Assembly: GCA_004299705.1 (NCBI GenBank)
Contig: SCQS01000066.1
Coordinates: 79,897 to 143,896, forward strand
Length of the DNA stretch: 64,000 nt
Reading direction: 5' to 3'
Origin: Rhodanobacteraceae bacterium
Lineage (GTDB): Bacteria > Pseudomonadota > Gammaproteobacteria > Xanthomonadales > Rhodanobacteraceae
The notes below the pieces were generated by a model. The model was given only the letters and a program-made list of their open reading frames with translations, was not told where the DNA came from and did no database searches. This document shows positions 25,525 through 31,494 of the stretch, piece by piece (the first letter of the stretch is position 1; each line of letters starts with the position of its first letter). A program made the translations under genes and the position numbers.

Positions 25525-25749
25525 TCAGTCTTCGGTGATTTTGCCTTCGGCCTTCATCTCGTCGTACAGACGCTTGATGGCCAGGTGGATGCCTTCGCGC
25601 CGACGGATATTGGCCGAGTCGAGGATGTCCTCGAGCATGGCCCGGTGCTCCTTGTCGATCAGGAGGTCGAGGCGGGCCATCTGCGGCCCGTTGGGGTCCT
25701 TGGTGAGGCGTTCCATGCGGCGATGCTGGCGGGATTGGGTGAGATTCAT
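25525..25749 (-). CDS. Small basic-acidic helical protein
   Basis: 74 residues from ATG 25749 (AGAGA 8 nt upstream; ATG 25755 is too close). LDLLIDKEHRAMLEDILDS and RREGIHLAIKRLYDEM look like a ribbon-helix-helix or antitoxin-type protein, but no toxin is adjacent. Confidence 0.6.
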   Translation of the reverse strand: MNLTQSRQHRRMERLTKDPNGPQMARLDLLIDKEHRAMLEDILDSANIRRREGIHLAIKRLYDEMKAEGKITED

Positions 25750-25985
25750 AGTCATTCTCTGCGTTCAGCAGTCTTAGGGTCAGGAGGCGTGGACGGTCGC
25801 CGTTGCAGCGTAACCACGCAACTCCCATCGTACACGTGAAAAGGCGAATCGCGAAAAGCTATCTCGTTCATGTGAAGCGTATCACGTTATTTTCGGGATT
25901 GCTACTCGTAACCGTGTGACATTGGTTAAGGCTCCTGAACGGAACGCGTGGAGCGGCAGCGCCGGACGCGGGCATCCGGGGCCGG
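25750..25985. other. Gene-free region before the phosphatase gene
   Basis: AT-richer stretches and the motif ACGGTTACG (minus strand, about 25907-25915) occur; the gene at 25749 must have its promoter here. No open frame is convincing. Confidence 0.35.
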
Positions 25986-26053
25986 TACTGACTCGCCGCA
26001 ACAGCGGGGGATCGCAGCAGGCATCTGTCGGGCGGAACGCTCCAATCGGGAGC
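25986..26053 (+). promoter_or_regulatory. Shared leader module (phosphatase gene)
   Basis: TAC-TGACTCGC-CGCAACA at 25986-26003; 31 nt; GAA at 26035 with stem CGCTCC/GGGAGC. TGG is replaced by TAC. Confidence 0.6.
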
Positions 26054-26067
26054 ATCGGAGATGCCAC

Positions 26068-26799
26068 ATGCAACGTACTACATGCCTGCGCGTGCAGGCG
26101 TTCGAACGCAATACCACTGGCCGCGACTTCGTGGTGGGGGACATCCACGGCTGCTTCGGCAAGCTGCAAGAGCGCCTGGACGAGCTGCGGTTCAATCCAC
26201 AATGCGACCGCCTGTTCTCGGTCGGCGATCTGATCGACCGCGGGCCGATGTCGCGCGACGTGCTCAACTGGGTGGACGAACCCTGGTTCTTCCCGGTGTG
26301 CGGAAACCACGAGCGGATGGCGATCGGTGTCGTTTCTGGCCGCGTCGACCACGAACTCTACGCGCAGAACGGCGGCGGCTGGTTCTTCGAGCTGCCGGAA
26401 TCGCGCCGCGTCACCATCGCGGAGGTCTTGAGCACGCTGCCGCTCGCGATCGAAGTCGACCACCCGTCCGGGAAGGTCGCCATCGTCCACGCCGATGTTG
26501 TCGGCATGGACTGGCCCACCTTCAAATCGCTGGTCGCCGATGCGGCTACCGGCAAGATTGGCGGCGAGGCGGTCAATTCGCTGATTGCAGGGACCGTGTG
26601 GAGTCGTGACCGCATCAACCAGGTCAGCCTTGCCGGCGTGCCTGGCGTCGATTGGGTGGTCACCGGCCACACTCCGGCGCGCTCACCTTTCGCACTGGGC
26701 AACGTCGTCGACATCGACACCGGCGCGTTCGCGACCGGCAACCTTACGGTTCTCGACCTGTCAGCGCTTCCCAGCGTGGAGCGCATTCGCGCGAACTGA
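26068..26799 (+). CDS. Metallophosphoesterase (PP-family serine/threonine phosphatase-like)
   Basis: 243 residues. The metal-binding order is complete: GDIHG (residues 24-28), GDLIDRGP (53-60), GNHERM (79-84), a later His in VHADVV and VTGHTP. This is the lambda-phosphatase/ApaH fold; it may remove phosphates from proteins or from dinucleotide alarmones. It is one of the plus-strand members of the shared-module regulon and ends in a strong terminator. Confidence 0.88.
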   Translation: MQRTTCLRVQAFERNTTGRDFVVGDIHGCFGKLQERLDELRFNPQCDRLFSVGDLIDRGPMSRDVLNWVDEPWFFPVCGNHERMAIGVVSGRVDHELYAQNGGGWFFELPESRRVTIAEVLSTLPLAIEVDHPSGKVAIVHADVVGMDWPTFKSLVADAATGKIGGEAVNSLIAGTVWSRDRINQVSLAGVPGVDWVVTGHTPARSPFALGNVVDIDTGAFATGNLTVLDLSALPSVERIRAN

Positions 26800-26803
26800 A
26801 TCC

Positions 26804-26835
26804 ACAACGCCCCGGCACACCCGGGGCGTTTTCTT
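26804..26835 (+). terminator. Intrinsic terminator
   Basis: AACGCCCCGG-CACA-CCGGGGCGTT followed by TTCTT. Confidence 0.85.
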
Positions 26836-26852
26836 GTGCCCGCGCCGAGCGT

Positions 26853-26888
26853 AAAAAAGAAAACCCCGAGCTGGTTGGCTCGGGGTTC
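26853..26888 (-). terminator. Intrinsic terminator
   Basis: AACCCCGAGC...GCTCGGGGTT stem, with A-run on the plus strand, ends the three-gene operon at 26916. Confidence 0.85.
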
Positions 26889-26915
26889 GGGGTTTCGATC
26901 AGGCCAGATAGGCCA

Positions 26916-27263
26916 TCAGGATTTCGGGCTTGATACCGGGTGGCATTCGAACCGTTCGAGCGCGGCCTTGAGCGCCGCGGCGTCCTTCGTATCCATCGTG
27001 ACCATCGGATACCCGGTGGCGTGGTACACGCAGGTGGTGCGCTTTCCGACGGTGGCCAGGATCTTCATCCCGGGTTTCGCGTAGCGCGCGCGCCCGCCCA
27101 TCGTGGCCAGCTCACCGCCGCTCGATCCGTAAACCGGCGATTTCGACGTCGGGATCCGGACGAGCTGCTCGGACGTGTGGCCGTCGGGCACGAAGCCGTG
27201 GGCCTCGAGCGTCGCGATCGCGTCCAGCATGGCCCGCTGGGATGGCGTGACCTTCCCGCTCAC
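26916..27263 (-). CDS. Hypothetical protein, third gene of a small operon
   Basis: 115 residues; N-terminal helix PSQRAMLDAIATLEAHGF, then a strand-rich half (ILATVGKRTTCVYHATG). Overlaps the upstream gene by 4 nt. No family recognised. Confidence 0.65.
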   Translation of the reverse strand: MSGKVTPSQRAMLDAIATLEAHGFVPDGHTSEQLVRIPTSKSPVYGSSGGELATMGGRARYAKPGMKILATVGKRTTCVYHATGYPMVTMDTKDAAALKAALERFECHPVSSPKS

Positions 27264-27529
27264 GACACGGCATCCGCATTGCGTGGATGCCGCGCGCGCC
27301 AGTCGAGCAGGTCGCGCGTCACTTCCACGGAATCGGCCATCAGCGCCATCGCGTCATCGGCGGTGTCGGAGAACTCGGCCAGGTCGGGGAACTCTCGGCT
27401 GAAAGCCTCGTACTTCCCTTCGCACTCGCGGAAGACCGCGATCTTGAGGGCGTCATCGCGCGCGACCGCGTTGTGCACGGCCGCGTCGAATTCCGCCTGG
27501 TGCGTGGCGAGTTGCTCGGCGGCGTTCAC
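27260..27529 (-). CDS. Hypothetical helical protein, second gene of a small operon
   Basis: 89 residues, all-helical and acidic (DALKIAVFRECEGKYEAFSR). ATGA overlaps on both sides show translational coupling with the neighbours. Confidence 0.65.
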   Translation of the reverse strand: MNAAEQLATHQAEFDAAVHNAVARDDALKIAVFRECEGKYEAFSREFPDLAEFSDTADDAMALMADSVEVTRDLLDWRARHPRNADAVS

Positions 27530-27753
27530 GCCACCACCCGAATCACGGAGTCAGATTCCAGAACGGAGATAATGAAAACCCCGCCATTCGAATCATGCCG
27601 TTCATCGCAAGCGTCGATCGCTTCCTGCGACCGATTGCCGCGCATCTCATCCCTGAACTGCTCCTTGGCGTCCTCGGCATCCTCCGCTTGAAACACGAGC
27701 ACCGTGTCGTCGTCGTCACCAGGGACGCGGCCCTGCACTGCAAACCACTTCAT
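27526..27753 (-). CDS. Small WIVLYR-type domain protein, first gene of a small operon
   Basis: 75 residues. KWFAVQGRVPG, then VLVFQAEDAEDAKEQF, matches the pattern shared with proteins at 34699-36241 and 42213-42740: an aromatic-led first strand, a second strand, then D-x-x-D-A-x-x-Q helix. The C terminus GGVFIISVLE is a further strand. Has module and Shine-Dalgarno. Confidence 0.65.
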   Translation of the reverse strand: MKWFAVQGRVPGDDDDTVLVFQAEDAEDAKEQFRDEMRGNRSQEAIDACDERHDSNGGVFIISVLESDSVIRVVA

Positions 27754-27771
27754 GGTTGATTCCTTGACGTT

Positions 27772-27838
27772 CCGCCGTTGTGGCGGGTTCGCGTGACGGG
27801 TGCCGGCGATCGCACAGCGGTGTTGCGGAGAGTAATTA
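27772..27838 (-). promoter_or_regulatory. Shared leader module (gene at 27753)
   Basis: TAA-TTACTCTC-CGCAACA at 27821-27838; 30 nt; GAA and stem CCGCC/GGCGG. Confidence 0.65.
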
Positions 27839-27852
27839 AAGAGCCCGGGCAG

Positions 27853-27890
27853 CAAAATGAAACCCCCGGCCGCATGGCAGCCGGGGGTTG
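27853..27890 (-). terminator. Intrinsic terminator
   Basis: AACCCCCGGC...GCCGGGGGTT stem; ends the gene at 27915. Confidence 0.85.
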
Positions 27891-27914
27891 AGGGTAAGCG
27901 GGAACGCGCTGGTG

Positions 27915-28454
27915 TCAGGGATACGAGTAGCCGAGCGTCTTGCGCACGCGCTTGACCTGCATGTCCGCAGCAAACAAAGCTTCGTCATGCCCGCGATCGC
28001 TGTATCCGTTCGCACCGCGCCTGCCGAGGTACGCCGACAGGAATGCGGCGCGCTGCGTGATCACGGCGGCAACGCGCTCCAAGTCGCGAGCGTTGTCGAT
28101 CGTGATGCCTTCGCAGAGCTTTTCGAGCTCCGCGTGGCCAGCATTCATGGCAGCCCAGGCTCGACCCTCGGCTTCACTCATTGCAACGTGCCGCAACATG
28201 CGGGCTTGGCCTTTGCCGCCGGGGAGTGCCGCCAAGGCATCCTTCAGACCGGCGCGAAGCGAGTCGTGGAATATCTCGTGGGCCGACCGATCGTCGGCTT
28301 CTGCATCCACCTTCGTGATGCGCTTCTTCGCTCCTTGGCTGTAACTCTTGTTGGCAGCGAAGCACAAAGGGGATCGCGCCTCTTCCGCCCGCTTGGCCTG
28401 CACCGACTTCGCGGCGCGCTTCGTGGCGCCACCTTTCGAGGGCTGTTTCTTCAT
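27915..28454 (-). CDS. Hypothetical basic protein
   Basis: 179 residues from ATG 28454; ATG 28466 is the alternative. The first 45 residues are Lys/Arg-rich (KKQPSKGGATKRAAKSVQAK), the remainder helical with HEIFHDSLRAGLKDALAAL. Could bind nucleic acid through its tail. Confidence 0.6.
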   Translation of the reverse strand: MKKQPSKGGATKRAAKSVQAKRAEEARSPLCFAANKSYSQGAKKRITKVDAEADDRSAHEIFHDSLRAGLKDALAALPGGKGQARMLRHVAMSEAEGRAWAAMNAGHAELEKLCEGITIDNARDLERVAAVITQRAAFLSAYLGRRGANGYSDRGHDEALFAADMQVKRVRKTLGYSYP

Positions 28455-28471
28455 GGGGATGTCCATGGTAT

Positions 28472-28537
28472 CGGCGAATTGCCGGGTTCAATCGACGAGA
28501 GGCGGCGTGCGTTCGAACCGGTTGCGAGCCATTACCA
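28472..28537 (-). promoter_or_regulatory. Shared leader module (gene at 28454)
   Basis: TGG-TAATGGCT-CGCAACC at 28520-28537; 30 nt; GAA and stem CCGGC/GCCG. Confidence 0.7.
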
Positions 28538-28555
28538 CAATCAATACGCCGGCGG

Positions 28556-28589
28556 GCGCAATTGCGTTTTGCGATTCGCAATTGCGAAA
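28556..28589. repeat. Palindromic GCAATTGCG element, copy 1
   Basis: GCAATTGCG, then TTTTGCGATTC, then GCAATTGCG. The same arrangement recurs near 30039 and 34877. Confidence 0.6.
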
Positions 28590-28590
28590 G

Positions 28591-28624
28591 CGAAAACGCC
28601 CCGGGCATGGCTGCCTGGGGCGTG
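28591..28624 (-). terminator. Intrinsic terminator
   Basis: ACGCCCCGGGCA...TGCCTGGGGCGT stem after an A-rich flank; ends the gene at 28639. Confidence 0.8.
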
Positions 28625-28638
28625 GGTTTTCGGATGCG

Positions 28639-28929
28639 TCATGCTTCGGCGACGGCGCGCGGCACCTGCGGCGTGTGTTGGCCATGTGTGTCGGCGTACA
28701 GCTCCCCTTCCCGTCTCGCGGTTTCGACCGAATCGAACGTGTACTCGGTCGGGCTGAAACCGCAACCGGGATACCAGCAATCCAGCGTCGCGAATCCAAC
28801 CCCGATGTGCAGGGTCACGCGCCAGGGGTGATCGGAAATCGAGCCCGAGGGGTAGTGCTGGATGCCGTAGTAGGGCCTCGTCCACTGGCCGGCCGGGCTT
28901 TGCTCGACGCAGCTCTGATCGTTGTCCAT
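28639..28929 (-). CDS. Hypothetical protein
   Basis: 96 residues with many aromatics and Cys pair DCWYPGCGF; FDSVETARREGELYAD near the end resembles the helix of the small WIVLYR-type proteins. Module upstream and terminator downstream. Confidence 0.65.
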   Translation of the reverse strand: MDNDQSCVEQSPAGQWTRPYYGIQHYPSGSISDHPWRVTLHIGVGFATLDCWYPGCGFSPTEYTFDSVETARREGELYADTHGQHTPQVPRAVAEA

Positions 28930-28945
28930 CGACGTATCTCTCTCT

Positions 28946-29013
28946 GCCGGCGATCGCCGGGTTCGCTGGAATGCGTGCCGGCGCCAGCGGCAGGATGTTG
29001 CGGGCAGTTGGCA
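28946..29013 (-). promoter_or_regulatory. Shared leader module (gene at 28929)
   Basis: TGC-CAACTGCC-CGCAACA at 28996-29013; 31 nt; GAA and the palindrome CCCGGCGATCGCCGG. Confidence 0.65.
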
Positions 29014-29033
29014 GCACTCCGCGCGAAATGAGG

Positions 29034-29067
29034 AAACAAAACGCCCCGGCGCGGAAGCCGGGGCGTG
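29034..29067 (-). terminator. Intrinsic terminator
   Basis: ACGCCCCGGC...GCCGGGGCGT stem, A-rich left flank; ends the gene at 29080. Confidence 0.85.
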
Positions 29068-29079
29068 GTGTTTCAGGGG

Positions 29080-29508
29080 TCAGGCTGCGGCGAAGAGCGC
29101 CGCGTAAGCGCGAAGGCGCGTATCGCTCAAGCCGAAGGTCTTGGCCCGGCGACGCAGCGCAGCACGCATGGCCTCAGGGGTCTTGCCACCATCGTGCGCA
29201 CGCTGCAGGCTGCGGATCAGGCGGCTGTGGATGAACGGCACGATGTGCTTGCGCACCAGTACGGTCCACGTATTCCCTTCCATACGCCAAGCGACGAACT
29301 CGTCATCGGCCACGCAGCATCCGGCCGCGCAGGCAAGTCCATCTTCGCTGCGGTAAGCGCAGCTCTTCCCCATCCACGACGACGTGACCACGCTTTGCCT
29401 GAAACCTTGCTTGGCCATCCGGTAACACACGTGATCGAACACCTCCTGGGGCGTGCGCTTGGCCAGGTTGGCCAACGTGACCACCTTCGGTACCTTGATC
29501 TTGTCCAT
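29080..29508 (-). CDS. Hypothetical Cys-containing protein
   Basis: 142 residues: helical start (QEVFDHVCYRMAKQGF), then SCAYRSEDGLACAAGCC with four Cys, and a helical C terminus rich in Arg. Resembles conserved plasmid proteins of unknown role in general shape only. Confidence 0.65.
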   Translation of the reverse strand: MDKIKVPKVVTLANLAKRTPQEVFDHVCYRMAKQGFRQSVVTSSWMGKSCAYRSEDGLACAAGCCVADDEFVAWRMEGNTWTVLVRKHIVPFIHSRLIRSLQRAHDGGKTPEAMRAALRRRAKTFGLSDTRLRAYAALFAAA

Positions 29509-29525
29509 CTCTGAATCCTCGAAAT

Positions 29526-29592
29526 CCCGGCGGAGGCCGGTTCACGGGGATGCGGAGGCCGCGCGCGGCCACGCTGTTGCGCGAGGTGACTA
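29526..29592 (-). promoter_or_regulatory. Shared leader module (gene at 29508)
   Basis: TAG-TCACCTCG-CGCAACA at 29575-29592; 31 nt; GAA and stem CCGGC/GCCGG. Confidence 0.65.
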
Positions 29593-29609
29593 CGCAGCAA
29601 AAGGGAGTG

Positions 29610-29646
29610 GAAACGAAAACACCCACGCCAAAAAGCATGGGTGTCG
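29610..29646 (-). terminator. Intrinsic terminator
   Basis: ACACCCATGC/GC-TGGGTGT-type stem (ACACCCA...TGGGTGT) with A-rich flank; ends the gene at 29673. Confidence 0.7.
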
Positions 29647-29672
29647 GTTCGATACGGCGGTGTGCACGAAGG

Positions 29673-29912
29673 TTACACGGCCGTGCCAACGTTCTCGCTG
29701 TCGCGAAGACTGGTCTCGAGTTCGGCGAGCCGATCTCGGCACCCCTGAAGATACTCCAACGAATCCTCGTACTCCGCCAGCCGCGCCTGGCGCTGTTGTC
29801 TGGTCTCGCCAAGTGTGATGGACCGGCCGAATGAGTGTGCACGGTCCATCGCGTAGGTCACCTGCGAGCGCAGGGAAGCGAGCCGCCGGGTTGTCTGCTG
29901 ATCGAGTTGCAT
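29673..29912 (-). CDS. Small coiled-coil protein
   Basis: 79 residues from ATG 29912 with AGGAG upstream. Almost entirely helical with heptad-like spacing (RQARLAEYEDSLEYLQG and RDRLAELETSLRD). Confidence 0.65.
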   Translation of the reverse strand: MQLDQQTTRRLASLRSQVTYAMDRAHSFGRSITLGETRQQRQARLAEYEDSLEYLQGCRDRLAELETSLRDSENVGTAV

Positions 29913-29925
29913 CCTGGTTCTCCTT

Positions 29926-29993
29926 GCCGGCGGCATGCCGGGTTCGGGAACGGAACCAAGCGGCGGCAACTGCGCTGTTGCGAGGGATCACCA
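29926..29993 (-). promoter_or_regulatory. Shared leader module (gene at 29912)
   Basis: TGG-TGATCCCT-CGCAACA at 29976-29993; 30 nt; GAA and stem CCGGC/GCCGG. Confidence 0.8.
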
Positions 29994-30037
29994 GACGGCC
30001 TGTCGAGCCCATACCATGGCGCGGCCGAAGTACAACG

Positions 30038-30066
30038 CAATTGCGATTCGCGATTCGCAATTGCGG
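30038..30066. repeat. Palindromic GCAATTGCG element, copy 2
   Basis: GCAATTGCGATTCGCGATTC followed by GCAATTGCG; matches copy 1 except for the loop. Confidence 0.6.
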
Positions 30067-30120
30067 AAACGGCAACGCCGGTTCCGCAACAGGGGAGCCA
30101 CAGCGCGTTAAGCTGGCGCG

Positions 30121-30915
30121 GTGCCAGCGCCATCGGTCTACATACGTAAATTGCGCGCCAGCGGAATACGCGAAGGCCGATTCACCCGCGAGTGGAGCGC
30201 GAAAATTCATGTCGAGCGCGTCGCCAGGTACGGCAAGCGGGTCGAAATGCTGTTGTCAGAGGTGAGCGGCGCCACAGAACTTACACGGACACTGCTTGGT
30301 GTGAGGCTTCCCAATCCAGAGTCGACGCTGACCAGCCGCCGTTTACGCTGCTCAAACTTCGTCAGATTCATTCTTCGCCGAGAGAAGGAAACCTGGCCGG
30401 TCAGCCGTGGCCGGGACCTGTTGGCGGTGGTGCATGCCGAGTACGTGCTAGAGGCGCCTTCAGACTACGAGCCACACCGCTCGGCGTCTATGTACGAACA
30501 AGCGCCTGATCGTAGTGAACCACACATGCTGCTGACTGGGCGGCTTCTCGACGTCCATGTTCAGCCTGGTATTGATAGTGAGCGCGGCGCGATCGTTACA
30601 GAAGCTGGACGGGTCTTGGCGGAGCAGATGGCGCGGCACGCAGCCTGCGCAGCATCGGTGCTCGACAACGGCGACGACCTTTACGAGCGTCCGACATTGG
30701 TACTGCAATATCGGTTTCAGGGGCGCTTAGGAATACCGCTCGAAGGGGCCATTGTGCGCGCGGGCATCGTAAGATTCCGACATGCGCCCATTGAATGGCA
30801 GGACGGCTCGATATGCGATACCCGTGCTAGTGCCTGTGCAGCGGACGCGGACGCGCGGTTCGAGGATGCGATCATCGCCTGTCGTAGTCCTGCCCGAATG
30901 TGCGCACACAAATAA
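30121..30915 (+). CDS. Hypothetical protein
   Basis: 264 residues from GTG 30121. Mixed fold with RRLRCSNFVRFILRREKETW and VLQYRFQGRLG. The start is uncertain because no good Shine-Dalgarno is seen; CGCAACA occurs upstream but without TGG at the right place. It is of lower G+C than its neighbours and lies against the palindromic repeat, which may mean separate acquisition. Confidence 0.5.
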   Translation: MPAPSVYIRKLRASGIREGRFTREWSAKIHVERVARYGKRVEMLLSEVSGATELTRTLLGVRLPNPESTLTSRRLRCSNFVRFILRREKETWPVSRGRDLLAVVHAEYVLEAPSDYEPHRSASMYEQAPDRSEPHMLLTGRLLDVHVQPGIDSERGAIVTEAGRVLAEQMARHAACAASVLDNGDDLYERPTLVLQYRFQGRLGIPLEGAIVRAGIVRFRHAPIEWQDGSICDTRASACAADADARFEDAIIACRSPARMCAHK

Positions 30916-30946
30916 AAGCCCCGATCAGTGATCGGGGCTTTCGTTT
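30912..30946. terminator. Bidirectional terminator
   Basis: AAAGCCCCGATCAGTGATCG then GGGCTTT: perfect stem with A- and T-runs on both sides, serving the convergent genes at 30121 and 30956. Confidence 0.85.
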
Positions 30947-30955
30947 GCCAGAACA

Positions 30956-31090
30956 TCAGTCGCGTGTGAAGACGCTTGGCGGCGATTTCGCCGTTCCGCG
31001 CCGCTCGTGCCTGATGATGAGGTAGCAGATGCCGGTCATCACGACCGCAAACAGCACCACGCCACCTACGACAATGTAAGCCGGAATCAT
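30956..31090 (-). CDS. 44-residue membrane peptide
   Basis: Starts MIPAYIVVGGVVLFAVVM and continues TGICYLIIRHERRG: one transmembrane helix with a basic cytoplasmic tail. GGAGAACCCC precedes ATG 31090. It is second in a two-gene unit behind the membrane protein at 31132-31353. Confidence 0.65.
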   Translation of the reverse strand: MIPAYIVVGGVVLFAVVMTGICYLIIRHERRGTAKSPPSVFTRD

Positions 31091-31131
31091 GGGGTTCTCC
31101 TGTTCCGCTTCACTGGTTCGATCCAGCATCC

Positions 31132-31353
31132 TCATTCAACTGCGCCGGGATCGCGATCCACGGGCTCGGATGCCAGGACCGTCACGACGAACGCCATGCT
31201 TTCGACGACTGCCCAGACAGCGACAGCCAACACGGCTCCAAGAACTTCATGGGCCTTGAAATAGCCCAGCGCGGAGCTGAAGCCCGCAGCCACCCATGCG
31301 GCCTTCCGAAACTCGGAGGCCAGGCCAGAAAGGGCCTTCGCATACTTGCTCAT
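31132..31353 (-). CDS. Small two-helix membrane protein
   Basis: 73 residues from ATG 31353 (GGAAG upstream). Hydrophobic segments KAAWVAAGFSSALGYF and VLGAVLAVAVWAVVESMAFV. Together with the 44-residue peptide it could be an entry-exclusion or envelope-modifying pair, which is inference. Confidence 0.65.
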   Translation of the reverse strand: MSKYAKALSGLASEFRKAAWVAAGFSSALGYFKAHEVLGAVLAVAVWAVVESMAFVVTVLASEPVDRDPGAVE

Positions 31354-31371
31354 GGTGGACTTCCTGCACAT

Positions 31372-31442
31372 GGTCGGCAACCGGCCGACCTTCGCCAGCC
31401 GGTGGCCTCGGCGGCCGGCCGGCATGTTGCGAGCTGTTACCT
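31372..31442 (-). promoter_or_regulatory. Shared leader module (gene at 31353)
   Basis: AGG-TAACAGCT-CGCAACA at 31425-31442; 31 nt; GAA and the stem GGTCGGC/GCCGACC, a stem unlike the common CCGGC type. Confidence 0.7.
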
Positions 31443-31494
31443 TGAGCGGCCCGCCAACACCCCATTTCGCTAGCCTTGCGCAGGGCCATGTCGT